A stretch of DNA of 55,451 nt, taken from positions 1 through 55,451 of the forward strand of contig NZ_QHLI01000012.1 in assembly GCF_006864425.1 (NCBI RefSeq), in the 5' to 3' direction. Under the pieces are notes generated by a model. It made no database searches. It was not told the DNA's origin and saw nothing but the letters and a program-made list of their open reading frames with translations. Position numbers and translations under genes: made by a program. Within the stretch, counting starts at the first letter, position 1. Each line of letters starts with the position of its first letter. The stretch is from Campylobacter troglodytis. GTDB lineage: Bacteria; Campylobacterota; Campylobacteria; Campylobacterales; Campylobacteraceae. Shown here piece after piece: positions 1 to 8,752 of this stretch.

Positions 1-99
1 GAAACAGAATTTAGATATAATACGAAGAATTTAGGACAAAATCTTTATCAAAATTTTCTGAAATTGATAAGAGAAAATCCTATTAAAGTATCTTGAGCC
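1..99 (+). mobile_element. Right end of an IS1595-family insertion sequence (window-truncated)
   Basis: Bases 1-96 encode the last 31 residues of an IS1595/IS1016-type transposase, reading ETEFRYNTKNLGQ... and ending IKVS. The TGA lies inside the terminal inverted repeat, which ends ...AAGTATCTTGAGCC at base 99. The same end occurs at 37441-37454 and, reversed, at 32637-32651. Unlike the internal copies, this C-terminus is undamaged, so this may be the youngest copy, but its 5' part lies outside the window. It sits just beyond the truncated methyltransferase at 114-362. Confidence 0.85.
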
Positions 100-113
100 A
101 TTATTTTTATGCT

Positions 114-362
114 TTAAATTTCATTTACTAGAACTTTATTTTGCGTTTTTAAGACCTGCCAAAAGCTGTATAAATCAGCATTTAAATTATTTGCAAAAAT
201 GCGTTTTTGCCTTTGAGCTAGATAAAGTCCAACGCTTCCACCACCAAAAAATGGCTCTCTAAATTAGCTAAATTCAAACGGAAAAAACGGCACAAGGGTT
301 TTTAATGCCCTGCTTTTACCGCCAGGGTAGCGAAGTGGGGATTTTATAAACTTAGTTTTCAT
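114..362 (-). pseudogene. Truncated D12-class (Dam-like) adenine DNA methyltransferase
   Basis: The ATG at 362-360 overlaps the stop of the putative nuclease gene upstream. The product begins MKTKFIKSPLRYPGGKSRA, the hallmark N-terminus of D12-class N6-adenine methyltransferases. After an in-frame TAA at 266-264 (codon 33) the same frame resumes with REPFFGGGSVGLYLAQ, the AdoMet-binding FxGxG motif I, and then FWQVLK. The frame ends at 116-114, 15 bases before an IS end. The catalytic DPPY motif and the rest of the protein are missing, so it cannot be active. The overlap with the nuclease gene suggests the two were co-translated partners of one type II system; that pairing is inference. Confidence 0.85.
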
Positions 363-1446
363 CGTTTATCCAAATTTCAAAATTATTATTTTTAGCTTCT
401 TTATTTAAGGCATTAAGCGTTGTTATTTGGGACTTAGAAAAGCTATGAGAAAGGATGAAAGATTGTAAATTCTCGCTTGGAAGTTTAAAATTTTCTTGCA
501 AGACATTTGAAGTAAGCCTTAAAACTACTTTAAACTTCTTAAAACCTTGAATTTCAAAAAGATTATTATAAATCATAAGTTTTAAAAGACCGTCTTTTAT
601 GTCATCATTGCTTGGCAAAAGGGCGTTTTTGCTGTGTTTGCTCTCGCATAAATGCAAAATGTTGTTTTTCACAAAAACATCATCAATGGTAAAAAAATAC
701 TGTCCGCCAAGATAATTTTCTATAACGATTTTAGCCTTTTTTCCTACTGCAATTTGCTCTTTTGGTTGCGCGGTTAAAGCTTTTGCGTTTTGTGCTTTTT
801 TGGCTTTTTCACGCGAAAAAGAAATAAATTCATCTTTGTTTTGCGTGATTTTGGCAAGAAATTTATCTATGTTTTGTGGGTTGTGAAGTTTGATTTTTAG
901 GGATTTTGAAATGTTTTCATAGGCATTTTTTGCTAAATTTACGAGCTTTGAAAGCTTTTGGGTGCTAAGTTGATTAAGATTATAATGCAGTGCTGATTGA
1001 TGATAGTTGCAAAGGTCATTAAGCTCTGATAAAATGTGTTCGTTGTTAAATTTTTGATTTGTGATTTTGCCTTTTAATTTGGGGTGTAGCTGCGCCTTGT
1101 CATAAAAAGCTATTATGACATAGACATTCAAAAGGCTCATTAAAGAAACAGTATCAAACTGCAAATAATCCATATCGCCATTTATGCCCTCATCTTTGAT
1201 AAGCGGAATTATCGTTACGACCTTGTTTGCGGGGCTTGAAAAGGTGTCATAAACCCTTGCATAAGGGTAAGAGCGTGTTCGTTTGGGGCTTACCCACTTG
1301 CTTAGGGCAAAGCTTTTATCTTTAAAATTCACAAGGCTTAGGCTTGGCAAGTCGTTAATGTTTGTAAAATTCACGCAAGGCAAGTTCTCAACCCAGCATT
1401 TTTGATAAGAAAAATTTGTAAGTTTTGCATTTATCACCCTTGGCAC
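352..1446 (-). CDS. Putative type II restriction endonuclease (PD-(D/E)XK-like)
   Basis: This 364-residue soluble protein is not recognised as a named family. Near residues 255-270 it has a predicted beta-strand/acidic pattern, DD at 255-256 followed by ILHLCESK (E268-x-K270), which fits a PD-(D/E)XK nuclease core. Residues 150-230 are Lys-rich and probably helical. The reading frame is intact, and its stop overlaps the start of a broken D12 methyltransferase, the usual tight pairing in R-M systems. A TATAAT-type promoter lies about 17 bases upstream of the ATG. If it is a nuclease with a dead partner, it must be inactive, unexpressed or covered by another methylase. Function is inferred from motif and context only. 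Confidence 0.5.
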   Translation of the reverse strand: MPRVINAKLTNFSYQKCWVENLPCVNFTNINDLPSLSLVNFKDKSFALSKWVSPKRTRSYPYARVYDTFSSPANKVVTIIPLIKDEGINGDMDYLQFDTVSLMSLLNVYVIIAFYDKAQLHPKLKGKITNQKFNNEHILSELNDLCNYHQSALHYNLNQLSTQKLSKLVNLAKNAYENISKSLKIKLHNPQNIDKFLAKITQNKDEFISFSREKAKKAQNAKALTAQPKEQIAVGKKAKIVIENYLGGQYFFTIDDVFVKNNILHLCESKHSKNALLPSNDDIKDGLLKLMIYNNLFEIQGFKKFKVVLRLTSNVLQENFKLPSENLQSFILSHSFSKSQITTLNALNKEAKNNNFEIWINDEN

Positions 1447-1462
1447 CTCTTTAAATTTTCTT

Positions 1463-1468
1463 ATTATA
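1463..1468 (-). promoter_or_regulatory. Likely -10 box for the putative nuclease gene
   Basis: The minus strand reads GCATTATAATAAG, containing TATAAT, about 17 bases before the ATG at 1446, inside a run of AT-rich DNA. About 45 bases (1451-1496) are repeated almost exactly at 5181-5227, upstream of the EcoRI-like methyltransferase, so the two minus-strand genes carry copies of one promoter. Confidence 0.5.
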
Positions 1469-1610
1469 ATGCTTTTTTGCTAAGAAAATTTAAAAAATGA
1501 CTTCTTCACATATTGTCGTAAGCTTTAAATGACAAATCAACACTTTTTGAAAAAAACCTTTCACAAAAACCCACATCCCAAAAAATTCTCAAAAAATTCA
1601 AACCCCCCCT

Positions 1611-2816
1611 TCACCCCCTATCACTCTTCGCCAAATTACACTCCCTACAAAGCATTTGGCAGTTTGAAAGCTCGGTTCTGCCGCCCTTACTCCAAGGCAT
1701 TATGTGATCAGCGTGCATAGCCGAAAGCTCCAAAACCTCATTTTCGTGCGGACATTTGACATTCTTTAAGCCCTTGCCTCCGTCCTTTACGCCTCCGCCA
1801 TTTGCACAAAGTCCCCCCTGTGCCTCATACACTTGCGATTTTTGACTCTCGCTAAAAGCCCTTAAATTCAAATGCTTTTCATTGCGACTTAAAACAAATT
1901 CATAAATGCCCCTTTTGCTTGTTACCTCATCATCCATTAAAAGCCTTGAAATTTCAGCTTCAAGCTCGTTTGCATCCAAAGCCTTGTCCTTATAAGCATT
2001 ATAAAAAAACCCCCATTCAAGCCCCTTCATCTCTTTGCGGTATTTTGTGAATTTCGCCTCAACCCACTCGATTACATTGTTAAAATAAAGCCACAGCTCA
2101 TCGGCATTTTTTGCCCTCATAGTTTTGTTGTGATTCATATAGCCTTCTATTAGCTTATTATCCCTACTTCCTACCTTCCACGCTATAATTGTTTCAAGGT
2201 ATTCTTGCCTTATAGCCTCGCCTCTTAAATACCTCCCCCCTCTTTGCTCGGCTAGTGAATTTCTCTTGCTAAAACGTCTTTTTGCATCGCTTAGCCACGC
2301 ACAAGCATACACAGCATTTCTTAGCTCTTGTTCTGTTAGCTTTTCGCCTGCTATATTGATAGTCCTAAACCACTCTAACTTCTCGCTGTCCTCGCCCTCG
2401 CAGATATAAACTTGCAATTTATAGTTTAAAAAGCTCTCTCTTTCATCGCTTGGCATAGTTTCATAATTCATTATAGAACTAGCAAAATTCGCCTTAAAGG
2501 TCATCTTTTCAAGGGAAAAATTCACAGCCGCAAATTCACAAATGCTAATTGTCCTTTGCTGTCCGTCAAGCACCTCATACTCAAATTCAGCGTCCTTTTC
2601 GGTATTTTTCACCCAATACATAGTATTTAAGGGAAAGCCCCAAAGTATAGTTTGCACAACGGCATTTCTTTGGCTATCCTTATACACAAATTCACGTTGA
2701 TACTTTGGGCGTATATTTAGCTTGCCATTAAAGGCTACTACCTGTCCGCTTTTCTCATCATTTGCATAGCCTTTGATTAAATCCCTAATGGGAATTTCTT
2801 GTAGGGTGATTTTCAT
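1611..2816 (-). CDS. DUF262 / HNH endonuclease family protein
   Basis: This protein has 401 residues. The N-terminal DUF262 (GmrSD/ParB-like) domain shows RPKYQREFVY near residues 37-45 and the nucleotide-binding DGQQR motif at 84-88. The C-terminus carries an HNH nuclease domain, HADHIMPWSKGG...LSNCQMLCRECN, near residues 367-393, with Cys and His consistent with a treble-clef zinc site. DUF262-HNH proteins occur in defence islands and some are modification-dependent nucleases. A strong AAAAGGAG ribosome site precedes the ATG. The gene lies between the putative nuclease and the phase-variable methyltransferase on the same strand, but repeats separate it from the latter. The family call is firm; the target DNA is unknown. 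Confidence 0.85.
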   Translation of the reverse strand: MKITLQEIPIRDLIKGYANDEKSGQVVAFNGKLNIRPKYQREFVYKDSQRNAVVQTILWGFPLNTMYWVKNTEKDAEFEYEVLDGQQRTISICEFAAVNFSLEKMTFKANFASSIMNYETMPSDERESFLNYKLQVYICEGEDSEKLEWFRTINIAGEKLTEQELRNAVYACAWLSDAKRRFSKRNSLAEQRGGRYLRGEAIRQEYLETIIAWKVGSRDNKLIEGYMNHNKTMRAKNADELWLYFNNVIEWVEAKFTKYRKEMKGLEWGFFYNAYKDKALDANELEAEISRLLMDDEVTSKRGIYEFVLSRNEKHLNLRAFSESQKSQVYEAQGGLCANGGGVKDGGKGLKNVKCPHENEVLELSAMHADHIMPWSKGGRTELSNCQMLCRECNLAKSDRG

Positions 2817-2819
2817 TTT

Positions 2820-3875
2820 TACTCCTTTTTAGAATCTAGTTGATTTATCACGCTCCTTGCGGAGTGTAATCCAAAAATCCCCCTCACTTGCGGAGTGTAA
2901 TCCAAAATTCCCCCTCCTTTGTTTAAGGTGGCTTACATCTTGTTCCCCCTCCCTTGCGGAGGGGGTTAGGGGGTGGGTAATTTGCGTAGCAAAAAGCAAA
3001 AGCCTAGATTTGTCATTTTGAGCCACAGGCGAAAAATCTCTATTTTGAGAATCTTTTGAGATACTTTGGGCTTTGCTATCAGTATGACAAGTCGTATAAC
3101 TCATTTTTTGTCCTTTTTAGAATCTAGTTGATTTATCACGCTCCTTGCGGAGTGTAATCCAAAATTCCCCCTCCTTTGCGAGAGGATTTTGCCTTTGTTC
3201 CCCCCACCTCATTTGCGGAGTGGCAGACGGAGAGAGTCTCCACTGATTCCCCCTCCCTTGCGGAAAATTCAAAAATCCTCCCCCCTTCCTTTGTTTAAGG
3301 TGGCTTACATCTTGTTCCCCCTCCCTTGCGGAGCGTTGATTCCAAAGATTCCCCCTCCCTTGCGGAGGGGGTTAGGGGGTGGGTATTTAAGGCATAAGCC
3401 TTAAAATATCGCTTTAACAAAGGCAATACTTTATTTATAAGGCAACGCCCTAAAATTTGTCATTTTGAGCCTTTTTGCAAAAAAAGGCGAAAAATCTCTT
3501 TCGTTGAGATATTTCGCTACGCTCAATCCGCAGGATTTGCGAACGCTAGACGAAGCAACCATATGACAAAATCTAGGCTTTTGCTTTGAATTTTGCTTTT
3601 TGCTACGCAAATTACCCACCCCCTAACCCCCTCCGCAAGGGAGGGGGAACAAAGACAAAATCCTCTCGCAATGGATGGGGAAACAAAGAAAAGCCCCTCC
3701 CCTTGCGGGAGGGGTTTGGGGAGGGGTTCTCTCGCAAAGTGAGGGGGAACAAAGACAAAATCCTCTCGCAAGGGAGGGGGAATCAGTGGAGACTCTCTCC
3801 GTCTGCTCTCCGCAAGGGATGGGGAATCTTTTGAGATACTTCGGGCTTTGCCCTCAGTATGACAAGTCGTATAAC
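2820..3875. repeat. G/C-rich repeat cluster between defence genes
   Basis: This stretch of about 1 kb holds no credible gene. It contains: (i) a direct repeat of about 50 bases starting TTTTTAGAATCTAGTTGA at 2825 and 3116; (ii) a G-rich block with GGAGGGGG, TTA, GGGGG, TGGG on the plus strand at about 2950-2980 and 3365-3390, inverted at about 3608-3650, with further decayed pieces to 3830; (iii) two copies of the TGTCAT...ATGACA palindromic family (about 3020-3092 and 3460-3567) plus half of another at 3835-3865. Short frames here translate repeat DNA, not genes. G+C is far above the surroundings. Confidence 0.75.
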
Positions 3876-5170
3876 TCATTTTTTGTCCTTTCGTTTAATT
3901 AAAATTCTTGCGTATGGGGGCAATAGATATTTGCTATTTTCGCTCGTGTAATAAATTTGATTAAAGGGTAATTTATCCGTCTCTAATGCTAACACGCAAT
4001 TTATCGCTCCGCCATTTACAACAGAGCCATTTTTTAAATGTTTCTTTGGGCTGATATAATCTTTCGTTGGCGTGAAATTGTCTCGTGAATTTCCAAGTGC
4101 TAAAATCTCAAACTGCTCGGGGTTGTATTTATCCAAAAAGGTAATGGGAACGCCCATAACGCCCTCATAATCCATAGGAATTTCAGCCGTTTTATCTACA
4201 TTTATGGCATTGTAGTTGTCGTATTTTGGGTATTTTTCAGGGGATTTTGAATAAAAATGTATGGTTTCTAGTGGCTCGTGGCGTTGTTTAATGTCTAAAT
4301 TTGTGAACCAATTAACGCCAGAAACTCGTATCATACCTTCTTTATGGTCGCTTGCAGTTGCGTAGTCTTCGTAGTGGATATTGATAAAATGCCCCGCACC
4401 GCCACGAAATCCATAACCTAGCCAAATTTGATTTGCTTTTATGAGCTTAAAAATTTCTTTGTAGGTAATTGCATTTTGATTACCTATAATGAGAAACTTC
4501 TTATCAAATTCCATAAGCTGAGCCACATACTCCCGAAAAAGCGAAAAGGGCGGATTTGTAACGACAATGTCAGCTTGTTTTAAAAGCTCAATGCAATCTT
4601 TGCTTCTAAAATCCCCAGCATTGTTTGTATCCTCATCCTCTAAGATATCAAAAAGACTTTGCTCTTTTGTGGCTTTGTCAGATTTAAGCTCTGTGGTTTT
4701 GCTGTGTAATTTGTGCTTGTTTTTTTCAAAGTTTTCTAAAAGCTCTTGAGTAGGGCTATGCGAGAGAGAGAGAGAGAGAGTAATGATTCAAGCTCGGCAA
4801 TGCTTGTTTTAGCAGGGTTTGAATGAGATTGTGCATTATGTATGCGTATGCAGTAAGCCTTTTTGGGTGAATCTTCCTTGCTAACTTCTCTAAAATTTTG
4901 ACTTTTATAGCAAGTGGTAATTAGCTCTTTTAGCCCCAAATGCTTGAAATTTAAGAAAAAATACTTAAAAAAATTACTAGCTAGCGGATCATCGCAGTTG
5001 CAATACACCACCTTGTCCTTAAAATGTGCCTTGTAGTGCTTTAACTCGTTTTCAATGTCATTAAGCTGAGTATAAAACTCATCCTTTTTTGCCCTCTTTG
5101 CATTTTGCAAATTTACATTTGTGCCTTTGCTTGCTGAATTTGTCTTTGCTGAATTTGTGGAGTTTGGCAT
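3876..5170 (-). pseudogene. EcoRI-family adenine-specific DNA methyltransferase, phase-OFF by a CT tract
   Basis: Two minus-strand frames together make one protein of about 430 residues. The 5' frame (5170-4736) contains KRAKKDEFYTQLNDIENEL and YCNCDDP...SNFFKYFFLNFKHLG, typical of the EcoRI-methyltransferase family. The 3' frame runs from the repeat to 3876, reading HSPTQELLENFEKN, DIVVTNPPFSLFREYV (catalytic NPPF) and then NQNAITYKEIFKLIK. They join at a (CT)9 tract at 4780-4762. By the codon phase, losing one CT unit or gaining two restores one frame. No other break was seen, so this looks like a contingency gene caught OFF rather than a dead one. No cognate nuclease is adjacent. Expression ON would methylate adenines genome-wide and could alter transcription; this is inference. 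Confidence 0.82.
4762..4780 (-). repeat. Dinucleotide (CT)9 contingency tract inside a methyltransferase gene
   Basis: The plus strand shows an uninterrupted GA run of 19 bases; on the coding strand it is C(TC)9. It falls exactly where the reading frame of the EcoRI-like methyltransferase changes, between codons ...ELESLL and the frame continuing HSPTQELLENF. Slipped-strand mispairing here would switch the gene ON or OFF. Confidence 0.9.
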
Positions 5171-5193
5171 TTTGTATCCTTTAAATTTTTGTT

Positions 5194-5199
5194 ATTATA
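5194..5199 (-). promoter_or_regulatory. Likely -10 box for the EcoRI-like methyltransferase
   Basis: The minus strand reads AAGCATTATAATAAC about 24 bases upstream of the ATG at 5170. It lies in the copy (5181-5227) of the promoter repeat also present at 1451-1496. Confidence 0.45.
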
Positions 5200-5276
5200 A
5201 TGCTTTTTTGCTAAGAAAATTTAAAAATTTGTGTTATAAGCTTAAGAATTCACAAACAAAGATCAAAGGGGGATAA

Positions 5277-6050
5277 ATGAGCTTTGAAAAGCATTACGCA
5301 GCAGTTTATAGGGCTAAAAGAGGGGGCTTAAAATACCTTAGCGAGCTTGATGAGGTGAGATTAAAAGATTTAGTAGGCATTGAGGAGCAAAAAGAAGCTT
5401 TGATGCTTAACACAGAGCGTTTTTTAAATGGCAAAAGCTTTCATCACGCACTTTTATGGGGTGCAAGAGGCACAGGTAAATCAAGTCTGATTAAGGCCGT
5501 TTTTAACGAGCTAAAAGAGCAAAATTTGCGTATAGTTCAGCTTGATAAGAGCGATTTAAGTGCCTTGCCAGAGATCATAGACGAGCTTAGGGAATTAGCC
5601 TTTAAATTCATCATCTTTTGCGATGATTTTTCCTTTGAGGAAGGAGATCTTAGCTATAAGTTCTTAAAGCCTCTTTTAGAAGGGGGCATAGAAAGGCCGC
5701 CCTCAAACATAGTTTTGTATCTAAGCTCAAACCGTCGTCATTTATTGGCTGAATTTCAAAGGGATAACGAGGGGGTGAGTGTAGATGAGGGTGAGCTTCA
5801 CCTTGGTGATTTAAAAGAGGAAAAATTGAGCTTAAGCGATAGATTTGGGCTTTGGCTTGGCTTTTATCAAGAAAGCCTTGAGGATTATTTAAAAATCGTT
5901 GATTTTTATTTCAAGGACAGCGAAATTTTCAAAAAGGACAAAGAAGCCTTGCACACGAGGGCAAAGCACTTTGCCTTGCTTCGAGCAAGTCGTAGCGGAC
6001 GAGTAGCAAAGCAGTTTTATCTAAGCTTTAAGGATGGTTTAAAATTTTAA
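5277..6050 (+). CDS. DUF815-family AAA+ ATPase
   Basis: This protein has 257 residues. It has a Walker A motif, WGARGTGKSS at residues 61-70, and a Walker B-like strand, FIIFCDDFSF, near 112-121. A sensor-type LSSNRRHL follows. The C-terminus has RSGRVAKQF, an arginine-finger/sensor-2 motif typical of the DUF815 (PF05673) ATPases. Family members are broadly distributed and their cellular role is not settled. A ribosome site AAAGGGGGA lies 4 bases before the ATG. It is divergent from the methyltransferase gene and followed by a long gene-free stretch, so it is probably transcribed alone. Confidence 0.85.
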   Translation: MSFEKHYAAVYRAKRGGLKYLSELDEVRLKDLVGIEEQKEALMLNTERFLNGKSFHHALLWGARGTGKSSLIKAVFNELKEQNLRIVQLDKSDLSALPEIIDELRELAFKFIIFCDDFSFEEGDLSYKFLKPLLEGGIERPPSNIVLYLSSNRRHLLAEFQRDNEGVSVDEGELHLGDLKEEKLSLSDRFGLWLGFYQESLEDYLKIVDFYFKDSEIFKKDKEALHTRAKHFALLRASRSGRVAKQFYLSFKDGLKF

Positions 6051-7838
6051 GCTTGTTATAAATTTACTTAAATTCACAAAAACAAAGCCTTCTAAGTGCT
6101 TGAAGGCAGGTTTTAGGCTGTTGGGGCAAGTGCATAAGTCTTAGTTAATGGTAATGCAAACGGTAAAATCAATGCAAGAAAGGCTTTTTACAAAGAAAAG
6201 ATGAAAAATGTGTGGGCTAAGAGCTTAGCTATGTAAGCGTGGAGCTAGAGGGTTGGGTAACAAAACACAGATTACAAAGGACGAACTTTCAAGCAAGGTC
6301 TGTGTTTTGTAATCCGCAATTTGCATTCTATAATATCCACCCCATAAATCCCTCCGCATAGCATATATCTTATTCTTTAATGGCTTAAAATCAACATTTG
6401 ATGAGTTCATAAACTCTTAAAGAAGGTGTTTAAGGCTTTTAATCCGTTTTCAGTTAAACCCACCCTATAAATCCCTCTTTGCAAGATAGGGGGGTTATTT
6501 GCTAGCACGCTTTGCTAACTCTGCAATGCAAGGGGGAGGATTTTAGCCTTTAAAAATCTTGCTTTGCAAGAGGCTTGTGCTAAGTGCATAAATTATTTAG
6601 TGATTCTTTTGTTTGTGCTACACCTTTTATAGTAGCAGGATTTTATAGATTTTTGAAATAATGAAGTTTAAATGGCTAGAATTTTTGTTTCAACTTGTTT
6701 AAATTCACATTGTGATTTAATCCTTTTAAGCTTGAATTTCTTTGTGTGTGATGCCAAATTTAAACTCTATGAAAAGAGTTAATCAACCTTCATTTGTTTA
6801 AGAACTTTAGCATTTTGGCTTGAATTTAAAGCTTGGGCAAATTAATCCTAGCTTCGTGCCTGAAAGGTTTAATAGCAAGATTTATGGATGATACAATTTA
6901 AATAAGCACTTGCAAATTGTGAGAATTTATGAGAGCATTAAAGGCTACATAGCGTATAGGCACTGTGTGCCAAGGGCTTAAATACTGGCTTTAAACAAGG
7001 GCTTAAATGCCTTCTAAGGATCTGCAAAAGCATAAAGCAAAGTTTAAATTTGCAAAATAAACTTTAAGAACTTAGTGCTAAATTCAAGCGAACTTGTGTG
7101 AGTGCTTGAATTTTGTGTGAATTTAAGCCTTGAATTTGAGGGACAAGGCGAGATTATTAAAATGGTGGCTTTTAAGCGAGTTTATCTTTAAGTTGAGGCT
7201 GTGAGTTTTTATTTACTCACTCTTTATAGCAATGACAGCTATGAACTAGGAGAAATATGAGGCACTTAGTCATATTTCTTGAAAACAAGCTTAGTCCTTG
7301 TGAATTTTTATGAAATTCACGTTTTGCTGTCATTTTCAATCTAAGCTGTCATTATTAGTATAAGAAGTAAGCAAAGAATTCACAGTTTAAGCTTTTTCTA
7401 AGCTAAAAGCGTTTTAAGTTCTAGCTTTTTATATCAAACGAAGTTTATTAAGTGAGATTTTTACCCGGTTTTTATTAGCAATACTTTAGCTTTAATTTTA
7501 AGAATGAAGTTTCTTTGATAAAATTTTTTGGCAAGTTACTTAGTTAAAATGATAAAACCGTGGGCTAAGATCAACGCCCTTTAAGCTCTTTTGAGGCTAG
7601 CTCTTAGAAGGTTTATAAAACAGTTTTTATAAGTTAAAATTTGTTTCAAACTCAGTTTATAAAACAGTTTTTTATAGCTTAAAATTTGCCTTAAACTCAA
7701 AATTCTCATTAAAATTTAAGATCTTTTAAGTTTAATTTGGCTTTTAAATTTAGTCTTTAAGCTAAAATTCACAAAATTTGCCCTTGAATTCAAGGGCTTA
7801 CAAAGCTATTTTAAATTTAAAATAGCACTTTTAAAATT
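6051..7838. other. Gene-free AT-rich spacer (about 1.8 kb)
   Basis: No frame here looks protein-coding, and no tRNA or structured RNA was recognised. The sequence is dominated by AAATTCA/TGAATTT and TTAAGC words. Visible structures include an inverted repeat around 6262-6310 (AACACAGATTACAAA ... TTTGTAAT) and a TGACAGCT/AGCTGTCA pair near 7234 and 7347. A spacer this long is unusual for a compact Campylobacter-type genome and may be a worn-out gene graveyard. Confidence 0.6.
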
Positions 7839-8752
7839 GCCTCAAGATATTTAATTTGATACAAGATCATTTTCAAATATAAAGAACAAGGCTCAATTAA
7901 ACTTAAACCAAATTGAAAGGTTTTTAAGTTAACGCCTATGAAAAACAAAAGTCCGTTTCCGAATTTTTGAAAAGAAATTTAGAGAAATTTTGCGTTATTT
8001 TTTACTTCGCCTTGTGGCTCGTCCCTTTTCAAGAATTGATTTAGAGGCGAAAAAACGCTCTACTTTGTAAAATTTCACAACAAAGTTTGTGCAAAATTTT
8101 CAAAGAAATTTGCATTTTGATAGCCAAAGAATGCGAAAAAATCTCAGCGGTGAAATCGAAGTCGATGAAAGTTATTTTTTGCTTCGTTACACTTGCAACT
8201 GCTAGCAGAAGGTGCAAGACGTGGAGCTGGAAAAAAGACACCTGTGTTTTTACTTCGTGCTACGCACTCGTCCCTCTACGAGAAGGGATGCTAAAACGCA
8301 ATCACACGAGTTTATACGCTCAAACACTTGCTTTGCCAAAGAGTTGCAGTCCATAATAAAGGAATTTTCAGAGCTTAAAGAGAGTGAAATTTACAGGAAA
8401 GCTTCAAAGCTTACGGTGCCTTGGTGGATTTTTTGCTTCGTTTTACTCGCAACTTTGCAAGAAGGAGCAAAGGCACATTATAGGGTAAAGCACGCCAAAT
8501 TTGAGTTTGCAAATGGGCGAAGCCATATCAACGAAATTGTAAATTTCTGGGGCTATGCGAAGTTGACACTTGCTAAATTTCATGGCTAAAAAAGAAAATT
8601 TTGTCCTTTACTTAAAAGAAACAAAATTAAGACGAAAAATTTAGGACAAAATCTTTATCAAAATTTACTAAAATTGATAAGAGAAAATCCTATTAAGTTT
8701 AATTGAGCCAAGAACAAAATGAAAAATAAATATATGACACACTCTCTAATAA
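7839..8752 (+). mobile_element. Older IS1595-family relic split by a second IS insertion
   Basis: Bases 7839-7889 match the left end of the IS at 36691 (GCCTCAAGATATTTAATTTG...). Bases 8710-8752 continue the same element, reading AAGAACAAAATGAAAAATAAATA, which is the start of its transposase (MKNKYM...). Between them lies another IS (7890-8709), flanked by the 8-base direct repeat AAGAACAA at 7882-7889 and 8710-8717. Only the left part of the host element survives; the lipoprotein gene follows at 8766. Confidence 0.8.
7890..8709 (+). mobile_element. IS1595-family insertion sequence, decayed (copy B)
   Basis: The element is 820 bases with inverted ends GGCTCAATTAAACTTAA and TTAAGTTTAATTGAGCC, flanked by the target duplication AAGAACAA. 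Transposase remnants are readable in several frames: GEIEVDESYF, GAGKKTPVF, LKRN, YRVKHAKFEFANGRSHINEIVNFWGYAKLTLAKF. The gene is broken by stops, frameshifts and at least four short inserted palindromic elements (8001-8034, 8179-8210, 8250-8284, 8433-8463). The transposase cannot be functional. Confidence 0.85.

Noticed and set aside
2829-3902. Several short frames with proline- and glycine-rich products (LTPSAREGE-like).
   Set aside because: They are translations of the G/C-rich repeats in multiple frames, with no conserved start context.
5950-6030. A micro-palindrome-like string (TTGCTTCGAGCAAG...GTAGC) in the DUF815 gene.
   Set aside because: It encodes the conserved RSGR motif of the family, so it is ordinary coding sequence.
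8087-8589. Two overlapping plus-strand frames that look like small hypothetical proteins.
   Set aside because: They are out-of-frame mixtures of decayed IS1595 transposase and inserted micro-palindromes.
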